A DNA stretch of 64,000 nucleotides from Nitrincola tapanii (GTDB lineage Bacteria; Pseudomonadota; Gammaproteobacteria; Pseudomonadales; Balneatricaceae). Under the pieces are notes generated by a model, which ran no database searches, had not been told where the DNA came from, and saw only the letters and a program-made list of their open reading frames with translations. How positions within the stretch are numbered: the first letter of the stretch is position 1; every line of letters begins with the position of its first letter. Location: assembly GCF_008368715.1 (NCBI RefSeq), contig NZ_SMRS01000005.1:186001-250000 (forward strand), written 5' to 3'. Positions 54,683 through 62,614 of the stretch are shown in pieces. Position numbers and translations under genes: made by a program.

Positions 54683-56838
54683 CCGAGTTATCAGCACCTT
54701 ATCGTTTTGTGCCTCTGTCCCGCTATGTGTTGATGCCGGAATGGGGTAAGAAAGTCAGCCAGGATATTCCTTTTTCCGATGGTGTAACCGGCGAGCTGCA
54801 GATCCGATTAACTGCTCAGACACCCCTATGTGTGGGCGGTAAGCAGAGTCTCGCAAATGATCACACCCCTGGTAGCGTCTACTTCAGTGAGACGCCGGAC
54901 GGGCATCATGCGATCCCACCAACCAGTATCAAGGGCATGCTGCGCGAAGTGATCAAAATTGCAGGCTTTGGCCGTTTTGATCAGGTGGATGATCAGCAGC
55001 TGGGGGTACGTGATATATCCAAGGGTAGAAACTTTTATTCAGAGGCGATGAATCGCAGCCCGGTCAGTACCGGATGGCTCAACTATGTTGATGGTCGGTG
55101 GCAGATTACCCCCTGCAGCTATGTCCGTATTGAGCAGGAAAAGCTGATTAAGCATTTTGGTATTTCTGCACAGGATTGGAACAGCAGAAAAACAGCGGCA
55201 GAGCGCTATCAGTTGTTAGGTGACACGCCTGCACTGAACTTTGATATTGAGCCTTACAAATACGACTGTAAGCAGCAGGCCTGCCAGCTGGGTAAAGGCA
55301 GACACAAGGGGCGGGTGGTCGTAACCGGTCAGCCCGGAGCTGACTTTAAAGGCAGAAGCGGGAAAAAACGTGATTTTGTTTTTTATGCAGAAGATCCTGA
55401 ACAGACTCTGACTGTTTCGCCTCACGTGATGAAAGGCTTTATCAGTATTCACGAAGACAGCAGCGAATGGAAAAGCTGGAAAGATAAGCTGAAAGCGGAT
55501 CAGCTCGAGCTGGGGATACCGGTTTTCTTTCACCGTAAAGGAGAAGAGGTTGTCTCCCTTGGGTTGGCGCGCATGTATCGCTTGCCCTATACCAACTCAC
55601 TGCATGATGCTGTGGCTAATACTCAGGCGGCTCACCTTGAGGCAGGGCTGCCAGATCTGGCGGATCTGCTGTTTGGCTGGATTGATGAGGATGCTGAAGG
55701 CGTTTCTGCCAGAGGACGGGTATGGCCGGGCTGGTTGTATAAAACCAGTGAACATGAAGCTGTTTTCAGCCCTGCTACTGTGTTGAGTAACCCCAAACCC
55801 TCGTTTTATCCGGCTTATATCAAGCAGTCAGCAAACGGGAAATATACTACCCTGATGGATAGTCGAGCTGAGCTTGCCGGTTGGAAACGCTATCCGGTAC
55901 AGAAAGACTATGAGTTTCCTCAGTTATCGGAGTTAGTTGCTCGTAACAAAAAAGTTCAAGTACGTTTGCAATATCTACCGAAAGAAACACAGTTTGAAGG
56001 CCGTTTGCGCTTTCATAATCTGCGCCTAATTGAACTAGGCGCTCTGCTCTGGGCATTAGACTTTGGTCAGCGGGATGAACTGTCCCACTCGTTAGGTATG
56101 GGGAAACCTTATGGTCTTGGGCGGGTAAAGCTGGAAATTAATACAATTAAAATCCGGCCTAATGGTAATCAGGTATCCCTGATGCAGGACAATATTGAAA
56201 CCGCTGCTCGTTATGCTTTTGAGCACTTTATGGATCAGGTCTGGCAGAAAGCCACTCTGGATAGTGAAGCCCGCTGGCGGCACAGTCCTCAGGCAGTGAC
56301 TTTGCTGGAATACGCTGATGCAGAGCAGTCATCAGAAAAAGAATTGCGCTACTATGAGCAACCAAAGGCTTTTGTACAAGCCAAGCAGGAAGGTGACGGC
56401 CTCAGGTTTTCTCAGCAGGTCGCAGATGTAGAGCTTAAGGATACTGACCTGACCCCAACAGCCTTTGATAACGTGCCTTTGGAGCAGTTAAATGAACTAG
56501 CCGCTGAAGCAGAAGCCCAGCGCCGTGCACAACAGCAGGCCATAGCTGATAAAAAACAGCGTGAAGCAGAACGGGCAGAAATGAGCGATGAGGAAAGACT
56601 ATTTGATGTAGTAAAAACCTATGTTGAATCTGGCTCTGAGCTTAGTAAAACCGAAAAAGATAACCTCGCTAAAGGGATAAACGGTATCACAGATGCCTGG
56701 AGCTACTGGCCAGATGATTCTCGGGAGAATGTCGTCGCCTTTGCACAGAGCGAGCTGGTAAAATTCTGTGACGCCCTGGGTTACAAAAAAGTCACCAAAG
56801 CGGCTAATAAGCTGGTAAAGCGCATCGAGGAGGGTTGA
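54679..56838 (+). CDS. large Cas7-type RAMP with insertion (TIGR03986-like)
   Basis: A 719-residue RAMP protein. The N-terminal half starts the Cas7 fold (GELQIRLTAQTPLCVGGKQS, HAIPPTSIKGMLREVIKIAG). A long central region (~90-400) interrupts it with Lys/Tyr-rich segments (FDIEPYKYDCKQQACQLGKG, KGFISIHEDSSEWKSWKDKL). The fold resumes at LRFHNLRLIELGALLWALDF and GMGKPYGLGRVKLEINTIKI (~450-495). The C-terminus (~590-719) is a charged coiled coil (AEAEAQRRAQQQAIADKKQREAE begins it) ending in a helical basic domain. It matches the Cas7-insertion subunit of III-D complexes. It is the last gene of the cas10 operon, before a perfect terminator. Confidence 0.82.
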   Translation: MTELSAPYRFVPLSRYVLMPEWGKKVSQDIPFSDGVTGELQIRLTAQTPLCVGGKQSLANDHTPGSVYFSETPDGHHAIPPTSIKGMLREVIKIAGFGRFDQVDDQQLGVRDISKGRNFYSEAMNRSPVSTGWLNYVDGRWQITPCSYVRIEQEKLIKHFGISAQDWNSRKTAAERYQLLGDTPALNFDIEPYKYDCKQQACQLGKGRHKGRVVVTGQPGADFKGRSGKKRDFVFYAEDPEQTLTVSPHVMKGFISIHEDSSEWKSWKDKLKADQLELGIPVFFHRKGEEVVSLGLARMYRLPYTNSLHDAVANTQAAHLEAGLPDLADLLFGWIDEDAEGVSARGRVWPGWLYKTSEHEAVFSPATVLSNPKPSFYPAYIKQSANGKYTTLMDSRAELAGWKRYPVQKDYEFPQLSELVARNKKVQVRLQYLPKETQFEGRLRFHNLRLIELGALLWALDFGQRDELSHSLGMGKPYGLGRVKLEINTIKIRPNGNQVSLMQDNIETAARYAFEHFMDQVWQKATLDSEARWRHSPQAVTLLEYADAEQSSEKELRYYEQPKAFVQAKQEGDGLRFSQQVADVELKDTDLTPTAFDNVPLEQLNELAAEAEAQRRAQQQAIADKKQREAERAEMSDEERLFDVVKTYVESGSELSKTEKDNLAKGINGITDAWSYWPDDSRENVVAFAQSELVKFCDALGYKKVTKAANKLVKRIEEG

Positions 56839-56857
56839 TTCGCTTAACAGGAAAAAC

Positions 56858-56899
56858 AAAAAGCGCCATCTTGCTGTTCACAGCAAGATGGCGCTTTTT
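56858..56899. terminator. perfect 19-base stem terminator between convergent CRISPR operons
   Basis: AAAAAGCGCCATCTTGCTG and its exact complement flank a TTCA loop. A-rich and T-rich flanks make it work in both directions, ending the cas10 operon (plus) and the CARF operon (minus). Confidence 0.95.
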
Positions 56900-56925
56900 A
56901 TTATCCGCCAGGTCAGATACCTATT

Positions 56926-58257
56926 TTAATTATTGATGAAAATCTGTTTGTTCTGGTTCGGCAGTTTGATTATGTAGTACTGACCGCCCTTTATACCGGT
57001 TTTGGTTTTTCTCCGCGAAGACCGTTCACCTTTAGGCTTAGGATTTGAATTGCTCTCGGCGTTGCGTTCTGCCAGCTCTTCATCGCTCAGCGTCTGATCC
57101 TGCTGTTTTGGCACAAGAAGATTAGCCAGATTGGTAGGTAATTTATCGGACAGTGTTTTTTTGATGGCATTACGGTAGGTATTGAAATTACCCCCGGTAA
57201 AACCGGTTTTGGCAATGCTGTCTAGGCTGCTCTTCAGGCCGGCATGTTCACCTTCGCGGTCAAAGTCTTCCGCTAGGTTAGTTGAAATCTCTTCAATAGT
57301 GTCACCTTTGGGTTCCATGCTGCGAATTTCGCACACCTTTTTCAACAGAACCATAGCAAAAATATCATCCCGGGCTTTGGTGTCCCAAGTGCAGAATTCT
57401 TCCCGCTCTTCCGGATCACGCAGGGTATCTTCCAGCAACAATAGATAGGTCGACCAGTGCAGAAGATTCGGGAAGTGTACCCGAGCCATTTCTTCACAGC
57501 TATTACGGCTTTTAACCATCAGATACTGCTCGGCAGGGTAGGCGTGCAGTTCCACCTGATCCGGCTGTTCACCAAGGTTGATCAGGTGTGTCAGGAGGCG
57601 GAAATCGATATTGTCCTGCATGTTTTTCATCAGCTCAGGAACCAGAGCGCGCTGGCGGATAAAAGGAATATCCGCCAAAATAACAGTGGCATTTTTAGCG
57701 TTGTGTTCTGCGCCGTTAAATTCACGTACGATATGATCGTTACGAGTCGGGAAGTAAAAGTCCGGGCAGCGCTCAAACATCTCACTGTTTTCACCCACCA
57801 GTACATGAGACAGCTTATCGAAATGTCGGCCAAATAGGCTCATGGCGTAACCTAGATAAAAAGTCATCGTTTTACGGCCACCGGCAATAGAGGCGTGGAT
57901 GCGAGTATTGTTGTTTTGCGCCTCATTGCGCACTGTGGTCATAATAAAGTTGGCCAGTGCCTCGTGGTCTGCCAGATTTCGGGCATCTTCTACCGGTTTA
58001 CCTTCTGCATTGGGTACCACCATAATCTGCTCGTCAGAGAAGGGGATCATAGGTTTTCCCAGTTCCTGACACAGTTTTTCCAGCTGCTGATCTTCAATCA
58101 GGCCCTTGGCAATTTTAGCTTTGCCTTTGGAGGTGGTAATGATCTTAATCTCTTTTGGCCAGGCACCGCCGTTACGGTCAATACCGTATAGAGTCTCAGT
58201 GACTACTGCAGGTGACATGCCTGTAATTGCTAAGAGAAGAGTGCGCTCTGTATGCAT
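56926..58257 (-). CDS. CARF-domain protein of the Cas_NE0113 (Csm6/ring nuclease-like) family
   Basis: A 443-residue protein. Residues ~1-205 form a CARF sensor for cyclic oligoadenylate: LLLAITGMSPAVVTETLYGI at the N-terminus and HASIAGGRKTMTFYLGYAMS as the second ligand-binding motif. Residues ~206-385 are helical (RLLTHLINLGEQPDQVELHA, TYLLLLEDTLRDPEEREEFC); I do not see a convincing RxxxxH HEPN motif. A basic low-complexity stretch (~395-425, PKPKGERSSRRKTKTG) and a short strand-rich tail end it. It may be an effector, a ring nuclease, or both. ATG 58257 has GAAGGGA upstream; the in-frame extension to 58305 has no family support. Confidence 0.82.
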   Translation of the reverse strand: MHTERTLLLAITGMSPAVVTETLYGIDRNGGAWPKEIKIITTSKGKAKIAKGLIEDQQLEKLCQELGKPMIPFSDEQIMVVPNAEGKPVEDARNLADHEALANFIMTTVRNEAQNNNTRIHASIAGGRKTMTFYLGYAMSLFGRHFDKLSHVLVGENSEMFERCPDFYFPTRNDHIVREFNGAEHNAKNATVILADIPFIRQRALVPELMKNMQDNIDFRLLTHLINLGEQPDQVELHAYPAEQYLMVKSRNSCEEMARVHFPNLLHWSTYLLLLEDTLRDPEEREEFCTWDTKARDDIFAMVLLKKVCEIRSMEPKGDTIEEISTNLAEDFDREGEHAGLKSSLDSIAKTGFTGGNFNTYRNAIKKTLSDKLPTNLANLLVPKQQDQTLSDEELAERNAESNSNPKPKGERSSRRKTKTGIKGGQYYIIKLPNQNKQIFINN

Positions 58258-58375
58258 ATGAATCCCTTCTGGAGTAAGAATTTTAATTGGTCTGCGTAGT
58301 GCCATGGGTTAATAAAGCCTGAAGATAGGAAAATATTCTCATAAAGCTTTCAGCAGGCTTATCGACAGAGGGTCA

Positions 58376-58645
58376 TTATTGGCCTTTTAAAAGCATCTGA
58401 AAAAAAGCCATAATCTGTGCTTGTCCGCCCCATGCCTGGCGCACATCATTGGCATCCAGAATGCGGCAATGGCCCGTAATGCTGTTACGCTGTACTCGCC
58501 AACCATCACAGCTTGCGAGGTCATTCCACCAGAATTCGCCACCCATAGTCGGTGTTTTAACGTTTGGCAAAAGGCCTAGGCGGTTGATCAGGTCGGGACA
58601 GGCTGCCAGAATTCCCAGTGCAATTGTAAGAGTCTTGGGGTTCAT
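58376..58645 (-). CDS. small uncharacterised protein upstream of the CARF gene
   Basis: An 89-residue protein, start supported by GAGGAG. It has a hydrophobic N-terminal stretch (TLTIALGILAACPDLINRLGLL) and a Trp-rich middle (GGEFWWNDLASCDGWRVQRN), then NDVRQAWGGQAQIMAFFQML. No family is recognised. It belongs to a four-gene minus-strand set ending with the CARF gene. A possible variant of the AAATTTGT palindrome lies 74 bases upstream of it. Confidence 0.6.
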   Translation of the reverse strand: MNPKTLTIALGILAACPDLINRLGLLPNVKTPTMGGEFWWNDLASCDGWRVQRNSITGHCRILDANDVRQAWGGQAQIMAFFQMLLKGQ

Positions 58646-58733
58646 AAGTCATCTCCTCGGTGTATGCTCAAACAGTCAGGATAGTATTGTGCGCTCTTAT
58701 CGGTCCCAAATAGGCCTGATAAATTTGTGTGTA

Positions 58734-59741
58734 TCACACTGGATCACGAAGTAACGCTGTCTGCAGCTCTGCAAGATCAACTTCTCGTTCGTGCATTTGG
58801 CTGACGAGAAACTGAATGTCGGCTTGATGTTTTTCATCAAGCAGCTGTTGGCAGTCTGCCATCAGCTGGCGAATATCCCGCTTTGTCATATCGGCCAGTT
58901 GGTGAGCGAAGCTGTAGCTCTGTGTACTGGCGGCAGGTTCAGAGATACGCGGCTTCGTATCAACGACAGTATCCGGTATCTTGCTTGGATCGCAGACTGC
59001 CTTCAACTTGTCATTAGCGGCCTTATCCGGGGCCAGCTTTCTTTGCTTCTGCGAATCGTTCGATGCAACCTCGGCCTGGTTATTCTCTGGAATCTCCGAC
59101 GGAGTTGAGTCTTCCGGCATTTCTAAGGCCTGAACCGAAGCGCCGGACTTTAAAGACAGTATACGGTCGTACTCTGGCACAGACGGCAGCATGAAGTTCA
59201 GGTTTTCACCAACCTGCTTTTGTGTCTGCTTGATCAGTCCCGGAGGTATGAAGACTCCAGTACCAAAGGATTCAATGGCGCGATCAATCTCTGCCCGGAT
59301 TTTCTTTTTCCGGAATGCTTGTATGTATTCACCCAAGAACTCAGTTTGGCTGGATTCGACCATTTTCATTTCCTCTTCCTTGACACTTTCCAGTGAATTC
59401 CGAAAGACTTTAATCAGTTGCTCAGTCACTTTTCCCATGACCTCTATACTGGCTTTCTTGGCATTTGCCTTACGGACCGAACGGGGTATTTCTGTTTGTA
59501 TGCTCGGTTCAACCCGGTGTTTTTGTTTATACGCGCAGCGGATTTCAGCCAGAAAATTCTCTAAACTCCGGTGATCTGAAGGCGTAGACGACGTAAAGAA
59601 CACTTGGTCTATCCCCTTGATCGTGACCTTCAAATGATTGTTGGAAGACTTTTCGTAGCGAAACGGAGTCTCCCCTACAATTTTTGCAATCCCTTTTATC
59701 GCCGAACGTTGGTAGGGCGTGTAGCTTCGCTTGTTGCACAT
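58734..59741 (-). CDS. uncharacterised protein with small N-terminal RNA-binding-like domain
   Basis: A 335-residue protein. Residues ~5-75 (YTPYQRSAIKGIAKIVGETP, FRYEKSSNNHLKVTIKGIDQ, TSSTPSDHRSLENFLAEIRC) have the size and pattern of a HicA/dsRBD-like fold in which a conserved His follows NN; this is a tentative reading. The rest is mostly helical and charged (KVTEQLIKVFRNSLESVKEE, KKKIRAEIDRAIESFGTGVF), with a Ser/Pro/Lys linker (~215-275) and a C-terminal helical pair (MTKRDIRQLMADCQQLLDEK). No catalytic motif is seen. It starts five bases after the stop of the 70-residue gene. Confidence 0.62.
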   Translation of the reverse strand: MCNKRSYTPYQRSAIKGIAKIVGETPFRYEKSSNNHLKVTIKGIDQVFFTSSTPSDHRSLENFLAEIRCAYKQKHRVEPSIQTEIPRSVRKANAKKASIEVMGKVTEQLIKVFRNSLESVKEEEMKMVESSQTEFLGEYIQAFRKKKIRAEIDRAIESFGTGVFIPPGLIKQTQKQVGENLNFMLPSVPEYDRILSLKSGASVQALEMPEDSTPSEIPENNQAEVASNDSQKQRKLAPDKAANDKLKAVCDPSKIPDTVVDTKPRISEPAASTQSYSFAHQLADMTKRDIRQLMADCQQLLDEKHQADIQFLVSQMHEREVDLAELQTALLRDPV

Positions 59742-59746
59742 ATCAA

Positions 59747-59959
59747 TTATCCCTTTTGAAATGGCTCAATGGTGTCCCCCAGCGTGCAGGCGCACAGCGC
59801 AATGCTGGCATCATCGCCGGTTGTGCCTAGGGTAAAGACATTTGTTACTCGTTTCATGCGCACCTCATGTTGCTGTTGGTGATTAATGACTCTGTCAACG
59901 GACAACTCCACTGACATAGCGGGCTTGTGCGTGCCAAAGGTTGATAACGCGTTCGACAT
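59747..59959 (-). CDS. small uncharacterised protein, first of the CARF operon
   Basis: A 70-residue protein (starts MSNALSTFGTHKPAMSVELS, later VFTLGTTGDDASIALCACTL). It is probably the first gene of the minus-strand set 59959-56926 and lies five bases before the 335-residue gene. No domain is recognised. The length and tight spacing recall an antitoxin or adaptor, but that is only a guess. Confidence 0.5.
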   Translation of the reverse strand: MSNALSTFGTHKPAMSVELSVDRVINHQQQHEVRMKRVTNVFTLGTTGDDASIALCACTLGDTIEPFQKG

Positions 59960-60083
59960 ACTGTCTCATCCCTGCAGTGCCAAGCGGCGGCTGGCAAGCT
60001 TGCCAGCTATCTGTATTGCAGTGCAGGTCGTGTCGCTGCTGGTGAGGGTAACTATCCCACAGGCCATCTGCCGATGGGCGTAA

Positions 60084-60093
60084 ACAAATTTGT
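60084..60093. promoter_or_regulatory. second copy of palindrome ACAAATTTGT
   Basis: Lies in the gene-free gap (59960-60215) between cas6 and the small-gene operon, 125 bases upstream of the latter. Identical in core to 48576-48585. Nothing else was recognised in this gap. Confidence 0.35.
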
Positions 60094-60215
60094 GAGACAA
60101 GAGACCAGAGGAGTTAGGCCAAAAGAGGCTCGCTCTTGGTTACTGCAAGGATGAACGGAAAGAGAGTTAGCTCTGAAACAGGCAAAATGGCGGTAGGAAA
60201 GGACAGTTGCTTCGG

Positions 60216-61082
60216 TTATCGACAGCTGGCCTGAAGAGCTCCCAGGCCAAACGATGTTTTGCCACCACCATGCAGGGCGAGGCCATTAGCGATTAACGCA
60301 CCAAACCAGTCTGGAAACGCTTCTTCGCTCTCAATGTGAAAGTCTCCGATAACCCCTGTCAGCGGATGGCGAGTATGCTGGCGGTTGGAGTGGCGAATCC
60401 AGGATGAATCCTCAAGCTGAGCTTTAACATGCAAGCCGTCGGCAAAGGTCAAAATTGCCCTGTTGTCTGGTAGAGGCAGTTCAAGATCAAAATGCTCACT
60501 GATGATGCGCTGTCGGTGTGCCAGTCCGATCAACACGTCATGGATACCGAATGTTTTGGATGTAAGCGCTTTTCCCTTGCGTTTGATCAGCCACGGCGTT
60601 GTCAGCTTCAATTCCAGGTGTGTCAGTCCTGAGGGCAATGCAAGCTTTTCAGCCGACCATGAGTTCAGTACACAAGGGACCAGGGGCGTGCCCAGTCCGT
60701 GCTCCAGTCCTTTTGCGAGAGCCTGTTGCACTCCACTCTGAATAACAGGAGACAGGCCAATAAAATGGAGCAGAAAGGAGAAGCATTCGGTGTGTGCTAC
60801 ACGTCTGGAATGATCAAGCGGCGTCAGCAATACCGCCGGAATACCATCCTGGCCATTGCGACGGTAGCCCTCAAACAGATGAGCATACAGGCAATCAGGA
60901 CGATGGGCAGGAGCTTTTTCACAAAGGCAAAAACGTGATAGCAGTGCGTGTCCCAATACTCCGCGAAGCATACTGCCCGGGTGTTCAGGCAGATTCAGCG
61001 TGGTTGATGGCCGCACATCGACTTTCAGACTTGTGATTGCAGGGTGAGGAAAATAGTAGTGCGGTTGAGTTTGTGTATCCAT
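60216..61082 (-). CDS. cas6: Cas6 pre-crRNA processing endoribonuclease
   Basis: Cas6 cuts the repeat RNA to release crRNAs. The 288-residue protein has the PF10040-type layout: N-terminal RAMP half with a Cys cluster region (SRFCLCEKAPAHRPDCLYAHLF) typical of this subgroup, and C-terminal half ending in the glycine-rich loop ALHGGGKTSFGLGAL. Candidate catalytic histidines occur throughout and cannot be singled out by eye. It is divergent from the CRISPR leader, 290 bases from the first repeat, and transcribed away from the array. Confidence 0.88.
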   Translation of the reverse strand: MDTQTQPHYYFPHPAITSLKVDVRPSTTLNLPEHPGSMLRGVLGHALLSRFCLCEKAPAHRPDCLYAHLFEGYRRNGQDGIPAVLLTPLDHSRRVAHTECFSFLLHFIGLSPVIQSGVQQALAKGLEHGLGTPLVPCVLNSWSAEKLALPSGLTHLELKLTTPWLIKRKGKALTSKTFGIHDVLIGLAHRQRIISEHFDLELPLPDNRAILTFADGLHVKAQLEDSSWIRHSNRQHTRHPLTGVIGDFHIESEEAFPDWFGALIANGLALHGGGKTSFGLGALQASCR

Positions 61083-61371
61083 ACAACATCGATCCTGATG
61101 TCCACTTCGGCCTTGAATCTACCGTTTCCATCAGGGTATGTAAATCAAGCCTTACTTTTCTGGCGTCATCGGCGTCTTAATATGGTTTCAGAGAGCCCGG
61201 CTATTGAATCTTCTTCAGAATACGGGGTAATCTACAGGTGCTCTCGGACTGGGAGGCAAACAATGCTCAAGGTTACATCTGGTCAAATATTAGACAACTT
61301 GTTGGTCAAAAAACAATCAGTAAAAAGTAGGTTTTATCTGCTTGATTTGGTTGAAAAAATATTTGGTTGGA
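61083..61371 (+). promoter_or_regulatory. CRISPR leader
   Basis: The stretch between cas6 and the first repeat has no supported gene and becomes AT-rich toward the array. It contains the inverted repeat TTGTT...AACAA (61299-61316). The leader is assigned to this side because the repeat at the far end of the array is the degenerate one. Promoters for the array (plus) and for cas6 (minus) should both be here. Confidence 0.65.
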
Positions 61372-62451
61372 GTCCGAGAGCTACCCCGATACCGGAGGGG
61401 ATTAAGACGGTGGCGTATTGCCGCTGTGCTCCCCAGCTAAGTCCGAGAGCTACCCCGATACCGGAGGGGATTAAGACTCTAGGGATAGGGTGTGGAAGTA
61501 GCCGCCTCGGTCCGAGAGCTACCCCGATACCGGAGGGGATTAAGACGCGCCGCGATTTTCGACTGTATAGCCATAAATTGTCCGAGAGCTACCCCGATAC
61601 CGGAGGGGATTAAGACATTTACCTATTCGACGTCTATCAGACACTTGCCGTCCGAGAGCTACCCCGATACCGGAGGGGATTAAGACCTTCAATATTTTTA
61701 TTATTATCGTAGCTGATTCGTCCGAGAGCTACCCCGATACCGGAGGGGATTAAGACCTTTTGGCGCAGCATTTTCGCTCTGTTTTGCGTCCGAGAGCTAC
61801 CCCGATACCGGAGGGGATTAAGACGCAGCTTAGACAGCTGTTTGAAGGCCTCTGAATGTCCGAGAGCTACCCCGATACCGGAGGGGATTAAGACATAGCA
61901 GATCCGAGCGCCTGCTGCACCGGCGCGTCCGAGAGCTACCCCGATACCGGAGGGGATTAAGACCTGACTTTTACCCTGGCTTTTGTGACTTTTGCGTCCG
62001 AGAGCTACCCCGATACCGGAGGGGATTAAGACCGCTACCTAACAATATTGCAGTTTGATGCATTGTCCGAGAGCTACCCCGATACCGGAGGGGATTAAGA
62101 CTCAGGTTGGTGTCCTGAACCTCTCCCTTCCAAGTCCGAGAGCTACCCCGATACCGGAGGGGATTAAGACTAGCTGAAACAACGTTAGCCATTAATGACA
62201 ACAAGTCCGAGAGCTACCCCGATACCGGAGGGGATTAAGACCCCTTTCTATCGCGTCTCGCATGTTGGCTGCCGTCCGAGAGCTACCCCGATACCGGAGG
62301 GGATTAAGACACGCCGTTGCTAATCATGCCTGATGGACGAGACGTCCGAGAGCTACCCCGATACCGGAGGGGATTAAGACGTCTGGTGACACGCAGTCTG
62401 GATGATGAGGTAATGTCCGAGAGCTACCCCGATACCGGAGGGGGTTAAGAC
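61372..62451 (+). CRISPR. CRISPR array, 16 repeats of 37 bases, 15 spacers
   Basis: Repeats start at 61372, 61441, 61510, 61580, 61650, 61720, 61788, 61858, 61927, 61996, 62065, 62134, 62205, 62274, 62344 and 62415. The 37-base repeat begins GTCCGAGAGCTACCCC, has a CCCC/GGGG hairpin, and ends GGGGATTAAGAC; the likely 8-base 5' crRNA tag is ATTAAGAC. All are identical except the last, where GGGGATTAAGAC reads GGGGGTTAAGAC. Spacers are 31-34 bases and all differ. The near-perfect uniformity and the type III effector genes on both sides indicate an active array read on the plus strand. Confidence 0.98.
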
Positions 62452-62614
62452 TTTGCAGCGGCCATGAATGCCTGGTGAATCCAGACCCCATGGATATATC
62501 GACTTGCTGGTGATTTCTGTAAAACTTGCTCCTCAGAGTTGCAGCCCACACAATGTCTTGGCACCTGAAACTAGGTTCTTAATGAGCCAGTAAGATCCAC
62601 AGGACATTGCTGCC

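Noticed and set aside
48919-56838. Type III-E (gRAMP/Cas7-11) or standard III-A/III-B
   Set aside because: Cas10 is present and Cas7 units are in separate chains, excluding III-E; there is no Csm2/Cmr5 free small subunit, and the Cas7-2x plus Csx19-position gene plus Cas7-insertion set fits III-D better.
61044-61683. Open frames running through the CRISPR repeats on the plus strand
   Set aside because: Repeated peptide PRATPIPEGIKT is just the translated repeat; the same applies to minus-strand frames at 61971-62551.
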